DNA from: Owenia fusiformis
Lineage: Eukaryota; Annelida; Polychaeta; Sabellida; Oweniidae
Reading direction: 5' to 3'
DNA length: 64,000 bases
Assembly (NCBI GenBank): GCA_903813345.2
Contig: CAIIXF020000001.1
Coordinates: 20,171,915-20,235,914 of the forward strand
The translations under genes and the position numbers were made by a program. The notes below the pieces were generated by a model, which saw only the letters and a list, made by a program, of their open reading frames with translations, had not been told where the DNA came from and made no database searches. Positions 1-12,820 of the stretch are shown here, one piece after another (the stretch's first letter is position 1; each line of letters starts with the position of its first letter).

Positions 1-403
1 CCTTGAAATGTTGAGTTGAATGCCACTTCTAACAATAACAGATAAAACATTTTTTGATAATCAATTTTTTTAGCTCTTATTTTTGGTCCATGGACCCCTT
101 GGTTTAAGTTGACCTTAGTGAGTTGAAACATATATAAGAAACACATTTTGATATACTTCAGGTAAATAGTAGTCTTACATTTCCTTTAAGACCTAAAGTG
201 TTTTGTGACCTGAATCAACTGAATTGAAATTATCATTAACCTACATGACCAACTTTTATTTCACCTATTACAATATCTTTAAATTTGAGAAATATGCCTC
301 TTCTTAAGTTTCTGTAAAAAAATAAATTCATGTCAATACCACAATGTTGTGATACTTTTCTAACCTTTTAAAAAAGTTGCAAAATTTTTTGGCCCACCCT
401 GTA
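1..403. repeat. Right end of a mariner-like MITE
   Basis: The window opens inside a non-coding repeat whose right end is GGCCCACCCTGTA at about 391-403. The same terminus (CAGGGTG followed by GCCAAAAA or a close variant) recurs at 4961, 5404, 27706 and 36488, so it is a dispersed family with mariner-type ends. The left end lies outside the window and no reading frame is preserved. Confidence 0.45.
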
Positions 404-3400
404 TAGCCTTCCTCAGCTCAAATACAGTCAAACACAGTCTGGTACAAAGACCAAAGAAATATTCCACATTGAGGTAACTATTGAGTCTATTCCATTCATT
501 TATATTTGTGGATGGATCATATTAAAGGTCTGTGCACCCATTAGATAGGTAGTGCTGTGATGGTACTAAAATCTATTATGATTTAAGGAGTCCCTCTATA
601 TGTATCTCTCTTTCCAAGAGATTATAGAGGCTGTTGGTGCTATAATTACTAACATAATAGTAAGAGATCACTGTTTTGATAATTGCGATGACCATGTTGA
701 CAAAATGGTCTGGCAGATCAGTGCCAAGATGGGTCCAAAAAGTGTAATTTTGGGACTAATTTTGAATTTCTTTTAGAAATAGGGCTTCTTTTATAAAAAA
801 AAATATTTTTGGTAAAATATTCAAAAAAGTATATCTAAATTTCAAAACAGTAGCCTAAAATTGAGATCTTCAATGTAAATGCCTTCTGCAAAACCTAACT
901 GACAGGGAACTAGATAATGGAGGAGGGGGCACCAAGTAACCATAGACCAAAACAAAGTGACTCAGTACAAAATGGTTACTTTAACCAAACAACCACAGAG
1001 GTCTTGTAGGGTCATGCCACAAGCATGCTGATGCTGACACCGCTCTTGGCAAATAAACATCCAGGTAGTACCTGAAGATGATGAATGTTGATTGGCTCAT
1101 TCAGGTCATGTGATTTTGTTGAGGCAAGCTGGGAAGAAATTAGTCTTTACAGTAAAAAATAATGTTTGTAAACATATCATTTTTGAGAAACTACAGTTAA
1201 CTTAAGGTGGGCTTGGTAATACAACATTTGGACCTGTTTATATATGATGTCACTATGCAAATCATCATATAGAGGTCAAATTATCCATTCTGCTATTTCT
1301 ACCTTAAATTATTCATAATATACAATACACAATGTAATATTTATGCTATATATCATTCAAGCATGATAATAATCAAATAAAACAATTTATAAAATAAAAA
1401 ATTAAAAAATATTTTATCTACATATCTTACTATTTAAAACTTATTAAGTGTTTTTAATTATCAACTGTGTATATTCAATATTGTTTATGATAAATGTTTG
1501 ATATTAACCCACATATTTCATTCATAATAATACTTTTCATATTGGAGTATAACCTTTCAAAATTATTCATACCTTTCAATCGATTGCTGGTATGATTAAA
1601 TTTCTATACAGGATTATCATAAGAGTTAAAATATTCTACAAAAATTGGCCAAAAACTTTCCTAAGTTTTATTTCTTAAAGGGATACACATATATCTTCAG
1701 TGGACTACAGGATGATTTCTAATTTCTAATTTCTCAATGGGGTTCAACATCCAATTTGCTTCAATAACGCAAAAAAACACTGGGCAATTCGGAAGAGGAA
1801 TCTATTAAATAAAACAGATTGGTCACTCAGGTATTTCAAGTACATGAAGATGAATAAGGGTTATATTCTTCCTATATGACATGTCAACTATAGTAACTTA
1901 AGTGTTTGGTACTTGGGAAATTGTCAAAGATCAATAATTCTAATATTAAATGTTCTGAATTATCTTGAAAAATTAAATTGCCATATTCTCAATTGGTCAG
2001 TGGCAGATTTAAGAAGTGGTATATAGAACACGTGTTAACGCTTTTGGAGTACTAACATTATAACTGAGAAATTTTACGATTTAAATTAAAACTTTTGTTG
2101 TGTACTCCATGAGACTGCCTTCAGTTAGGCATTCAAAGCCTTGATCTGCTCCTGTTCATTAAAAGTTTTTATAAATCATTAATACTATGTAAAAATTATA
2201 TTTTCTTGTGTAAAAGAGTGCATGATCGTTTCATGCAGAATTCTACAGAGTTTGTATTTTGCAGTGCAAAACTGAAATGTGTGATTTGGAGGAAAGCATT
2301 CAGAAATTAGATGATTTTAGACCCATAATGTACATGTATATATCAGCTATTCAGATACAAGTAGATTATTTACTTATATTCATGTACTTGTCCAAAAATA
2401 AATATTTGCCTAAACTTTAAGTTATTTTGAGACATGCGCCAAAACATCTGGTTATAAATAGACTCTGACGTGTCCTAAAATATATATACATGCATTTTTA
2501 TCAATCAATTTGCATGGGTCCCAGACAGATGCTTGTTGAGATGATACCGAATCAAAACATGTTCAATATAGACAGAATACGAGACATAAAAGAATATCAT
2601 TTACCTTGGATTCATAATCCGTTCATATGGTCTATGTGTCTAAGTCCAATTGACAGTATAGCACCATAAAATATTTAAATCTTTGTACAGGTTCGTGATA
2701 CATTCCTTATTTATGTTAACATGTATCTATAAATAATCTGCCTATTTTGCACACAATGAAAACTACTTGATTTTGGTTAACAATCCTCTGGCATATCCAG
2801 CTATGTGAATATGTAGATAAGTCTTTTTACATAGCCTTAGTTAGATTTATCGATCACTATGACATTGTGTTGAAATGTACGTCTGAACGCCCCCTCAATT
2901 CCCTTTCACTTGCATATCATTAGCCACAACCTTAAAAACTATCAAATTCTTGCAAAATACACCTATCATTAGATTAATATATATATTCAAGATACAAAAA
3001 ATACATGAAGCTCTTACAGATCTCTAGCTCAGTTAAGGATATATTTGTGGTGATGCATTTACCAAAATGAGATTAATAACAACTAATAATTGATCAGAAC
3101 AATTTATAATTTGTAATAACACTACCTAGTTTCCTTCCTTTTTATTGGTTACCATTTTCACGGCATAGATCACATTTTTCTTTTCTAACCAAGATGTATT
3201 TAAATTGTACAAAGCATTCTCAAAACAGTATTTTTCAGTAAAAATTCAGAAATATTAAGAAAATTTGATCTGAATAGTGATGATAATAATATAATTTCAA
3301 GTGACAATAACATCATCCAACGACATCTTATGTATCACTCGTTTAACAAAATTTAGAATAGTCAGCATATTCTGTACATCGTACTTCAAAATATTCTGCC

Positions 3401-4445
3401 TTTTGTATATGCTCTTAATATGCATATATGTTGCGTATTATTCAGTAGATATGGATGTAGATGTAGTTATTTTAGTTAGTTAGTCTTTTGGTGAGGAGCT
3501 GGGACTAATGGGTGACTAGTTCCTACTCCCTATTTTTATCAAAAGAATACACGGCATAATATGCAAAATGTCACCACCTGCCATTTGTTACAGCCAATGA
3601 ACACCAACTGCCGAATGCCGAACACAGTCCACAAAAAAGTTAAAGACGATTAAAAATATCTCACCACTTGTGGAGGTGACATAAAAGGTTTTAAAGCTCA
3701 ATTAAAGCAAACTAGACAAAATTGGTTGGACCCCTCCTCATGACAAGTCATTTCTGAGCATATATTGAAGGGCTCATTAATAGAACATGAATTCCTTTGA
3801 AAATATTGAAAATACCCAGCTAATATCAAATTGGTACAATAGAGGTATGATATTAATTGGATAACCGATAAAATATTGAATGTCAATAACAGCAAACTGA
3901 ACACTATAGAGAAAACAATACCTCATGGAGATGAGATTTGTAAGGGTAAGGGGGGGGCAAAATAAATAAATGTATATGTAATTAGACTACATTGTAATGT
4001 CTACATGTTATATATAATCCCAAGTTTATCAACCATCCTCATTACTTTCTGAACTCATGCCTGTAGCCAAGGGGGGGGGGGAAGTTCGGTCAAAAAGATG
4101 CAGTTTTTCACCATTCTGAGTACTGTTCAAGTGATTTTGGCCATTTTTGGGAATATTTGTCAAAGGTGAACCCAACAAAGTTTTTTCAAAAAGTGAACCC
4201 CTCCCCCTTGGTAAATCCGGAAACTGAAAAATTGAGAGATTACATGTTAAAGGCAGAGGTTGTGACATATGCAAGCAACATTTACACTCTGACTTATCAA
4301 TAAAGACTCTACCACTTCAAAAACTGTATGTTTATTATCTCCTGAAAGATCCAGGATATCTTATCAAATGGAGAAGTTATTTTAGATTCAAAGTGCAAAA
4401 ACTTGTAAATCCACCCAAATAATAAATGTGGATATCCAAAGAACT
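404..4445. other. AT-rich intergenic stretch, no gene seen
   Basis: No ORF here looks coding and no exon-like block with splice sites stands out. The only recognised item is the short dispersed repeat at 3555-3690. Homopolymer runs (poly-G near 4071-4080) and diffuse AT-rich sequence make up the rest. Confidence 0.5.
3555..3690. repeat. Dispersed repeat with ATGTCACCACCTGCCATTTG core
   Basis: The core ATGTCACCACCTGCCATTTG followed by TTACAG also occurs at about 26401 and, with one change, near 26515. Both loci later have a GAGGTGACAT or GGTGGTGACAT tail, so they are copies of one small repeat family. No coding capacity is seen. Confidence 0.5.
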
Positions 4446-4674
4446 GGTATCAATATGGTGAACTGAATTCAACAATGTTTTTCTCTTAAACCAATTAGTG
4501 AAAACATTCTGTAAAAAAACACGGTCCTTTATGTAACTGTTTTTGTTAACATTTTTTGTTTTTAGTGCAATTGTTTTTTGTTTTTTTTCTTTCTACCAAT
4601 TCTTGAGAATTGGAACAAAATAGCATCAATACAACATTTTCTTAGACCTCTTAATATTATAGTTATACAAAGGA
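4446..4674 (+). repeat. Single-arm copy of the 28.8-29.5 kb foldback repeat
   Basis: This segment aligns over about 230 bp with the left arm of the inverted-repeat element at 28795-29520. Shared landmarks in order are a GGTATCAATATGG-type start, TTCTCTTAAACCAAT, a T-rich tract, CCAATTCTTGAGAAT and TTATACAAAGGA. Only one arm is present, so it is a partial copy or a solo fragment. Confidence 0.6.
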
Positions 4675-4960
4675 AAAAGAACAATATATGAACTTTATGA
4701 ATTTGTCAAAAAATGCTACAATGAATGATAATGAGCCAAAATATAATTCCAACTTTGAATCTTGTTGGTGAAAACTTGGGTAAGGGGTCAAATTGAAGGT
4801 CCTATCCCATTTGTGAAGAAAAATTAAATCTAATATAATTCTACATTTGCATAGCAAGCAAATAAATATTAAATGTCAGACAGAAGATAGTCATTAAAAG
4901 GTTGCACTGCACAAATAACTATACTTTGGGGTAATATTTCTTCAAACTAATCTTCATTCA

Positions 4961-5404
4961 ACAGGGTGAGCTAAAGAATGTCTACATTTTTTCATTTTGC
5001 TAAATAAGCTATTGATTTCAAATATTCTTATTTGGGGTTGATGCAATAATTCCTTAAATTTCATCAAAACTAATGGAATACCACGTTTGTCTTGGGAGCT
5101 TCTACAGTGTCCCATTTTTCATAGCATCATTTGTTTGTATAACTGCCTAGACTAGATACAATATTGGCAAGGTCCTTAATCAGAGGTATCAATAACAACA
5201 TTGTAAAATTCTTTCATCAAATATTATCATGCAACTGGAAGTTTGTATTTATACACAATTCGTTTTTTCAATGTTATTTCGGGAAACAATTACATATTGA
5301 CTCGTATATCTTCAATGAATATCTTTCAGGGGTAATATAGCTTTATAACTTATCAAATATAAAGTCACAGCAATTTAAATTGTGTATGTTTTTGCCCACC
5401 CTGT
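4961..5404. mobile_element. Non-autonomous mariner-like MITE
   Basis: The left end ACAGGGTGAGCTAAAGAATG and the right end, read on the minus strand as ACAGGGTGGGCAAAAACAT, form terminal inverted repeats of about 20 bp around a 0.4-kb non-coding core. The ends match the CAGGGTG family seen elsewhere in the window. A clean TA duplication is not visible, so the exact edges are uncertain. Confidence 0.5.
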
Positions 5405-6263
5405 GAAGAACGTCATGCATGATATCCCAGGAGCCAAATATAAGTCAAATACAAACATTTTTATTTAAGACGTTTTTTCTTCGAAGTTACCCAAGGTACT
5501 CACAAATATAACCATATTCCTTTCGCCTCTTGCATAATAGCTAAATCAAAACAGCCTCTACAGTAGACTTTTGTCTCTTTGGAAATAACAAATAAAAGAA
5601 TTGGCAAAACAAAATTTCTGAAGCAATAACCCACATGCCAGGAGGTAGTTACCAGTTTCACCACCAGGTAGCTAATTCGGGGCAAATAACAAGGCAGATA
5701 ATAGAAATTTCCCTTAAACTTGAATATTCATCAGTTATAATGGCTCAATTTCCATATTACAAAATCAATTTTCAAAATACACAGACATCAGAATCTTTAT
5801 TAAGTTGTCAAACTGTATACTGTGAATAGGATTTGAATAGCAAAATATTAATAAAATTTTTAATGAAATACCAATGTCAAAGTGACTTCGAAGCACGGTC
5901 ACTTTTGACTTATATCAGACAAACTCGATTCAAAATAATTCTCGCATCGTAGAAAGTCGTGATTAACACATAAACTTGATGGTATAAACTAAAAATACAC
6001 ATAAAGCACTCCCTGTGTTCAAATAAACTGTCTACATAGGGCAGGTTTAAATGATAAAATGGTTCAATTCATTTGCTTTTTAGTATTGTGAGTTTTGCAC
6101 TGTTGGAAGAAAAGGATGACACAAGCAGAATAGCAGAATAGGATGACACTATAGAAGAAAAGGATAATACTAGTAGAAAAGATGACACCAAAATCTCCCT
6201 TACATGCTTTCAATATGCATATGGGAATTTCTGTACATTACTTTGAGAATGTCAATAAAATTT

Positions 6264-6282
6264 ATATATATATATATATATT
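6264..6282. repeat. (TA)n microsatellite
   Basis: An uninterrupted alternating TA tract of about nine dinucleotide units. Confidence 0.9.
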
Positions 6283-6510
6283 CATGCTCATAAATTGGTA
6301 CATTTTAAATCCTCTAACACAAATAGTATTTGTATTTGAGATCAAAACATATGAAAGATAAGTAGGCTGTTCAGAGAGTAACATACTGGATTTATATCTC
6401 AAGAAAATCTTGGCATACTTTTCTTTAAAAATTTTGAAATTTTTAAAAAGGGAATTTGTAATCTTTTTAGCAATCTGCATTATTCTGAGCTCCATTGATC
6501 TTTAAAGCTA

Positions 6511-6756
6511 CCCACTGAAAAAAGAGAGACCCTCTTGTTGAAAGCTGGCTCAATGCCTGATGTCACTGATCAAATCTCATTGAATTTATTAAAATACATG
6601 TTTATATATCACCCACTGAAAAATGAATTTATTAAAATACATATGTTTATATACCACACACTGAAAAATGAGAGACCCTCTTGTTGAAAGCTGGCTCAAT
6701 GCCTGATGTCACTGATCAAATCTCATTGAATTTATTAAAAAACATATGTTTATATA
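6511..6756 (+). repeat. Imperfect tandem duplication
   Basis: A block starting CACTGAAAAA, then GAGAGACCCTCTTGTTGAAA, and running through GATGTCACTGATCAAATCTC appears at about 6513-6600 and again at 6657-6750. A shortened third start lies at about 6613. Copies are nearly identical, which implies a recent local duplication. No ORF is maintained. Confidence 0.8.
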
Positions 6757-6776
6757 TCAAATAAAATGTATTTATA

Positions 6777-6890
6777 CAGTGAAACTTGTGAAGTTGAACA
6801 CCTCTATATGTTAAATGAACCTCTATAAGTGGAACACCTCCCAAGTGGAACAGAGATACCAAAGGCGTTCTACTTAGGCAGGTTTTACTG
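6777..6890. mobile_element. pogo-like MITE, copy 1
   Basis: The ends CAGTGAAACTTG and CAGGTTTTACTG form terminal inverted repeats with TA on both outer sides (6775-6776 and 6891-6892). The interior has several CTCTATAAGTGGAACACC-type repeats. Two relatives lie at 8255-8572 and 10450-10627. Tc1/mariner/pogo elements duplicate TA and this family has pogo/Tigger-like CAGT ends. No transposase is encoded. Confidence 0.65.
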
Positions 6891-7343
6891 TATTCATCAA
6901 TGCTTTTCCAGAAACCTTGATAAAAAGGGATAAAGAATACAAAAGGTCGTAACCCATGTGGTAGGCGAGAAAAGTGATCAAAACATGGAGAGGGGGAATC
7001 AAAATGAATAACACTTGGTTTTAAATAGTCATTGTGGTATACCTCGGCAATTTCCATCAGTCCAGTATAAAAAGGAGATGAGAGAATGCTGCAGGATCAG
7101 ATCACTTGCCAAAGTAGTTTACGTACATAAATTATTAAATACCACTTACTCCAAACTCCCTCATATCTTAGCATAAACTTGTATATATATATTCCTTGAG
7201 TGAGATAGAAATAGCTCACCAGTAGGCCCTGTGTTATACCTGGATACCTCTGTGCTGTGTCAAGAATACAATTCTGCACCACAGCACTTAGATGAAGCTC
7301 TGGAGTTATGATCAGCTATAAATAGCATCCATGAAGTACTCAC

Positions 7344-7464
7344 CAGTGAAATACAACCCGTTGCCTTCTTCAAGAAAGTCTAAACAGTTCAAGACCCTTG
7401 ATCGGTATATGGACAAGACGAATAAAAAAAACTGGTCAGTTGCAAGTGGTTTATAGCTTCGCTG
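7344..7464 (-). CDS. Candidate isolated coding exon, unrecognised
   Basis: On the minus strand an open 121-bp block begins after TTAGCCAG and ends at a consensus donor, G followed by GTGAGTAC. Its one open frame gives about 40 residues including GNGLYFTG near the 3' end. I do not recognise the family, the upstream pyrimidine tract is weak, and no partner exon was found. It may be chance, or one exon of a minus-strand gene whose other exons lie outside the window. Confidence 0.15.
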
Positions 7465-7773
7465 CTGGCTAAGATCATAAGCACTGTTTCCAGAATTAGA
7501 ATATTTATTTCACTCTACTTGATCCTTTCAAATTGCAGAAATGAGAGAACATTACTTCAGAGTTAGTTGGAAGTACATACATTTCAAAACCCATTTACAG
7601 GTTAAGCATCAAGATTCACCTGTCAAATTAAATTCCACTTCCAGAGATCTTGCATATGTTTTTCAGCTACAGTGAATATAATCCAAAAATATATGTTTTC
7701 TTTTACTATACTGGATATCGAAAACTGGATGATCCAGTGTAGGAGCTAATGGTTCAAGTAATGAACTTTTTAC

Positions 7774-8247
7774 TAGTGTTGTCGCGATGTGCCATCGATG
7801 TGTCATCGACATCGATGCATCAGCAATTTTTAGTAATATCGATGCACATCGTGATGTACATCGAGAAAAAGTCTGAGAAAAGTGCACTGAAATACTGAAC
7901 GCTATTGCACTAAAATACTGAACAGAACAAATTAATAAGAGTACGCTGGTACATCCAGGAACTTCTAGTAACGATGAAATGAAAGTAAAGTAAATTTTTT
8001 TAGATTAATGGTTCATTTCGACAAGCTAAAACAGTTTTAAAGCGAAACAATATCAGAAAACATTTGAAAATGAAATAAGACATGAGAAAGGTAAGCGATT
8101 TGCGTCAAAATAAGATAAGAAAGAGTGATATTTAGCAAATTAAATTTTTCTTAAAAACATCAATGTTTTGTTTCAGACATCGATGCATCGCCAGAATCAG
8201 CTTTGGCGATGTATATCGCGATGTTTCGATTAATCGCGACAACACTA
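7774..8247. mobile_element. hAT-type MITE with 8-bp target duplication
   Basis: The termini are TAGTGTTGTCGCGAT at the left and its near-exact inverse ATCGCGACAACACTA at the right. Perfect 8-bp direct repeats CTTTTTAC flank the element at 7766-7773 and 8248-8255. The interior has repeated ATCGATG/CATCGAT motifs near both ends, as subterminal binding sites of hAT elements often do. At 474 bp with no ORF it must depend on a transposase encoded elsewhere. Confidence 0.88.
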
Positions 8248-8254
8248 CTTTTTA

Positions 8255-8572
8255 CAGTAAAACCTGTATAATGCCTTGGTCACATTTGCTCCGATTTTCA
8301 CTACGGCGCCCGGCCGATTGAGTATTTTGTTCAAAATTGAATACATTATTGAGCAAAGCACTCAATCGGCCGGGCGCCGGCCGATGGATCGGGGCAAATG
8401 TGACCCAGGCATTAGTAAATACCTCTCTCAAGTGAAAATGTCTCCAAGAAACACCCTTCTTTCGCACATCTCTACTGACTTCTGTATAAATTACCATCTC
8501 TGAAGTGAACACCTAACAACACTGAATGTTTTTTCTATGAAAAAAAATGTTCAAAATATACAGGTTTTACTG
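8255..8572. mobile_element. pogo-like MITE, copy 2, carrying a nested hairpin MITE
   Basis: CAGTAAAACCTGTAT at the left and ATACAGGTTTTACTG at the right are inverted repeats with TA outside both ends (8253-8254 and 8573-8574). Another inverted-repeat element is inserted at 8271-8412, immediately inside the left terminus. The neighbouring hAT MITE target duplication covers the first base of this element, so the hAT insertion came later. Confidence 0.75.
8271..8412. mobile_element. GC-rich foldback MITE nested in a pogo-like MITE
   Basis: Two arms of about 60 bp start ATGCCTTGGTCACATTTGC and ATGCCTGGGTCACATTTGC (minus strand) and contain GGCGCCCGGCCGATTGAGT. They fold on a short AT-rich loop. 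TA dinucleotides at 8269-8270 and 8413-8414 fit a TA target duplication. The arms are strikingly GC-rich against their surroundings. A related terminus is visible near 12834-12846. Confidence 0.75.
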
Positions 8573-10449
8573 TACTTCCAAATAATCTTACCCTTGCACA
8601 TTTAAGGTCTATAGACTTATACAAGACTAACATGCAAATTATAAAATAAAAGGTATATACATGCAAATGTTATGAAGAATGGTGTTTTCCGTGATTATCT
8701 GTAACGCACCTGTCGGATATATGCCAGCCAGTAGGTCTTATATGACGTAACTGTTTTCCAAAACATTTACATAACTGCTACATATTTTACTGAGATAAGT
8801 GCTATTCTATGTAGAAAGATAATAGAAGAGCCACTGAGAGTTGTTGACTTTGGGCCATATTTTGCTTGACCAGTTACATAACTCACCTTTGAAAATAGAC
8901 CCCATCAAATACATCTGATCTCAAGATGATACAACAGCAGAGAGAGCTTTCATCAAAATATTGCAAAATATACAAAATGGCTCTCATCAAAAAAATTCTT
9001 TTTTTTATTAAAACAGAGATATTACATAATATAGTTTTATCATTTGGTTTATATGGTTTCATTCATAATACAAGACTGGTTCGAGAGAGTTGCTCTTCTG
9101 ATACACATACGTAAAACATGTCTTCTATCTAACGAATGACCAATCTATACTACATATACCTGACTTTACTATTGATTGGATTTACATTGGTGAACGTTTA
9201 AAGTTACAATGCGTGGGAGAATTATGTCAAACAAACTTAATACTATCCAGAGTGCATAACACATTTTATGAGATAAAAATCCAATTCCAAACTGCTGTTC
9301 TCTAAAAACCTATGTAAATATAGAATTTATGTAGGGTAAATGCCAAAGCAGAGCGTGTACAATCAGGCCAAAGTGGATCCTTACACTTTATGTATAAGTG
9401 AAACGTGCAATAAAGATAAATAAATGTATGACCTATGGGACTTCTCCTGTGATAATAGACATAAAACAAAAATATGTATTACTATATTGGATTTCGTCCC
9501 AAGGGAAACTGTTGGGAAAATGCCAGTTAGATTCATGATACTCCCCGAGCTCCATTTGGTATGGGGGAGGCTGCTAATAGGTAACAATATCATGTCAATT
9601 ATATCTAAATTTAATACACAAGTATTTCTGATGCATTATTTTTAGAGATGTGTAAAAGTAGAGATTATTAAGGCAATATGTATAAAGCAGATTGGAAATA
9701 AGAGTACCTGACGTAAATGTATATGATCAAACAATTTCCTGTGACTTCATATGTCCAAAATATTACCGGATTGCCTTAGTTTATATATAGCCCACAAGAC
9801 ACAAAGAATGATAAAATGACAATAGGTATTGACATCTTGAATATCTTAGTTATGAACTTTTATGGTATCATCTGGTAAGCGAATATAGGATATCAGATGA
9901 GTTTTTCTAATTATAAAACAATAATGAGAGTATATTCTAAATATACCCTTACTTATCCTCTAAAAATAAGATGATGGGTACTTGACTCATTTGAAGATAT
10001 CATTTTCTCCAAAAACAAAGCCACAACAGAATACCACAATACTCAATGAAGAAATAAATAGGAATCTGGAGATCAGAAAACTGCTGCTTGGCAAATATAG
10101 TTTGAATGCTATATTCTCAGTTGGAGTACCAGTCATCTTTTATGTGACCATTTAGGAAATAATATCGAAAATAATAAAAAACAACAACAGAGGTTGTTAA
10201 GATTTCCTTTTGATCTCATACACATCTTTAAAAAAACATCACAAAATCACAAGATTCAAGATAGTCGCAGCTTTGAAATCATATTATCTTAAGACAATTG
10301 AATATTTAGATTACTTAGATTTTTTTAACATTCCTGTTCACCTGATATTTATCTAGTGACTATATTTAAAACCGTATGGCAAGACCTTCAGTCAATATGG
10401 GTTTCCAATCGATTTCTTTGGGTCCATGATAAAACTACCAAAACAAATA
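8573..10449. other. Intergenic stretch, no gene seen
   Basis: Only short chance ORFs (about 60-75 codons) are present, several of them mirrored on both strands. I found no terminal repeats, splice-flanked exons or RNA genes here. Confidence 0.45.
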
Positions 10450-10627
10450 CAGAAAAACCTGTGTACAGTGAACACCTATAGAGCCACTAAAATGTGTTCA
10501 CTATAGGTAGGTGTTCACTAGAAAGAGGCAATGTTATACAGAAGTCAGTGGAGTGTGCTGAGAAGTGTTCACTAGATACAGTTCTTCACTAGAGAGAGAG
10601 AGGTGTTCACTGAGACATGTTTTACTG
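10450..10627. mobile_element. pogo-like MITE, copy 3
   Basis: The ends CAGAAAAACCTG and CATGTTTTACTG, flanked by TA at 10448-10449 and 10628-10629, match copies 1 and 2. The interior contains at least four GTGTTCACTA-type repeats, in the same style as the GAACACCT repeats of copy 1. It is non-coding. Confidence 0.6.
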
Positions 10628-11179
10628 TACACCATCTCATACCATTTTGCCACCCTAGGCATGCATGGTCAAACATGAGTTGTCCAGTGAAAAAACTTGA
10701 ACTGAAACTGATGGATTCAAAGTTTGGACTGTTTAGTTGACATATAGAAAATACATTAATATTTTCTTTGATGATATAACAATTTTATGATGTAAGTCTC
10801 TGTTATTCTCCCAAGACAATTCAAATCAAATATCAATAAAAAGCTCAATAATGGGGGAAATAACAAAAATACTAAACTGAGGCATGGATGATGGAGATGG
10901 AAGGATGCCTAAAAGTACATTCCTAAAAGTACAGATAAGACTCATACTACACCAAATGGATTTCATCACAAGCAATAATATAAAAGATGCACGAAACACT
11001 TGTTTTCATCTTGTCTAAGCTTACAAGGTAATTTCATAGCATATAAAATGCAAAGCTAATCCTCTCAAGGGCTTTGTAACAAGGCATTTCATTAAGCTTT
11101 ATGAAGACAATATACATGCATGGTGCAAAATGACATTCATGCTGTTTTGATAAATGAAATAATCGAGGCTTTACATTTA

Positions 11180-12105
11180 TCAATTTGTGAAATAGTTTCT
11201 CTCCTGATATGGTAGCCAAACCTTGTTTATACTGTTTATATTATGCAAAACATGGAAACATGTTTTGATCATGGTCAATATTGATCATTAAAAAATATAG
11301 CGCTCATTTGGCTGCCATCTTTTAAGATTTCACACAGGAAGTGATATCATCAACTCTCAACACTGCCTATAACAGTATAGGAAAGTAGCACAAAATAACT
11401 TCTAGACAAGTGGTTCTTACTTTTTGTAGAAAAATATCTCCAGGGCTGTTAACTTAGAATTAAAGAAGAGATTAACTGGAGGATTAAATAATAGACAAAA
11501 TTGAAAAAGAATATTCAGCTGGTTTTGTCCTTCTTAATACCTCCTTATATGCAAAACCAGAGGGGGAGAAACACCAGGGTTCAAAGATGACATACGCTTA
11601 TAATGTAAATCTGTATTGAGATGACATCAAACAAATGACGTCATCAATGGCGGTTTCAAAATTTTCGAAATACGCTTCGAATAATATTATGTTCATTTCT
11701 GGCGTGTTAACCAATATCATAGCTTCTCATTTCACATCAAGATAAAGAAAGGTGTACGGAATATGCCTATATCAATTAAAACATCCCATCGAAGTGTTTG
11801 ATTTTGTGTTTCAGTATTTGATAACTAGCCAATGAAAATTTGAACAAACGAAGGTGGTAAGCAAGAGAGGTAATTATGTCTGTCATCTTTAAACTCTGGG
11901 GCTTTCCCTCCTCTTATGCAAAACAGAGAGTTGATGACATCACTTCCTGTCTGAAATCTTAAAGATGGCAGCCGACTTGAAATTAACAATACATTTTTAA
12001 ATGATAAATTTTGACCATATCAAAATATTTTCCATGTACTGCTAAATATGGAATGTGTCCACATGGTTATAGCTGCCATATCAGGAAAGAAATGGTCTGG
12101 CAACG
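11180..12105. repeat. Long inverted-repeat element
   Basis: Two diverged arms of about 180 bp lie at roughly 11180-11360 and 11925-12105. Landmarks shared between one arm and the inverse of the other are TTCCTGATATGG-type sequence, TACATGGAAA-type sequence, GGCTGCCATCTT, TAAGATTTCA and GGAAGTGAT followed by CATCAACTCTC. The spacer of about 560 bp has no recognisable protein. It looks like an old foldback or MITE-type element; its exact ends are unresolved. Confidence 0.6.
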
Positions 12106-12770
12106 GAATATTCCTTTAATGATTCTAAAGCAGCCATGCATAAAAGAATCTGATATATTGCAATATAGAGAATTGGTTTTTCTTGCCCAAGCATTCTCAA
12201 AGTTTTCTTGATGAAATCCATTTAAAATATATGGATCTGTTGTACAAAAACGTAAATGCACCTTATATAGCAAAATGCTCATCTGATACTCCGCGCATCT
12301 CCTTTCTCATTACAAAGGACTGGCTTTTATAAGGAAAGAAAATGTCTCTTGTAAAAGCTCCTAACAGCATTAATCTGCAACTTACCTGAATAAAAATTCT
12401 GTCAGACAAGTTGAGAGTTCTCTTACCACTTTGTTAGTACTGAATGTGATGAGGTTTTACAAAGATGTCAAAAAGACTCCAAACTGATAGCAAATAGGAA
12501 GATAGATGAAACTCATCATTCATGGCCCTTGTTTTTCATTTATCAAATATGCCTTCTTCTTGGGGATTTTCCAGCAACTATGTGTTAGCTGTGTGATGTC
12601 TATGTACATTGATGTAAGCACAAGATAAGGTGACTGCCTTCATCTTAATTAATTCATTAGGGTCGGCATGCATCTCTGTACCAGTGACATCATGTTGCTA
12701 CGTAGGTGGATTATAGTTTAACAATTCTTGGCAAAAAATAAGGTATTACTTTAAATGTTCTAAACTTCAT

Positions 12771-12820
12771 TACCCTTTGCATTCGTTTGACTTCACTTCT
12801 TAAAAGAGAGCTTCGTCTTC
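12771..12820 (-). repeat. Short copy of the promoter-like repeat (fragment)
   Basis: Read on the minus strand, GAAGACGAAGCTCTCTTTTA and the following AGAAGTGAAGTCAAACGAAT are essentially identical to 19884-19925. Only the downstream 50 bp of that segment is present. It is followed by GTCACATTTGCCCTACG, resembling the end of the 8271 MITE. Confidence 0.65.
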
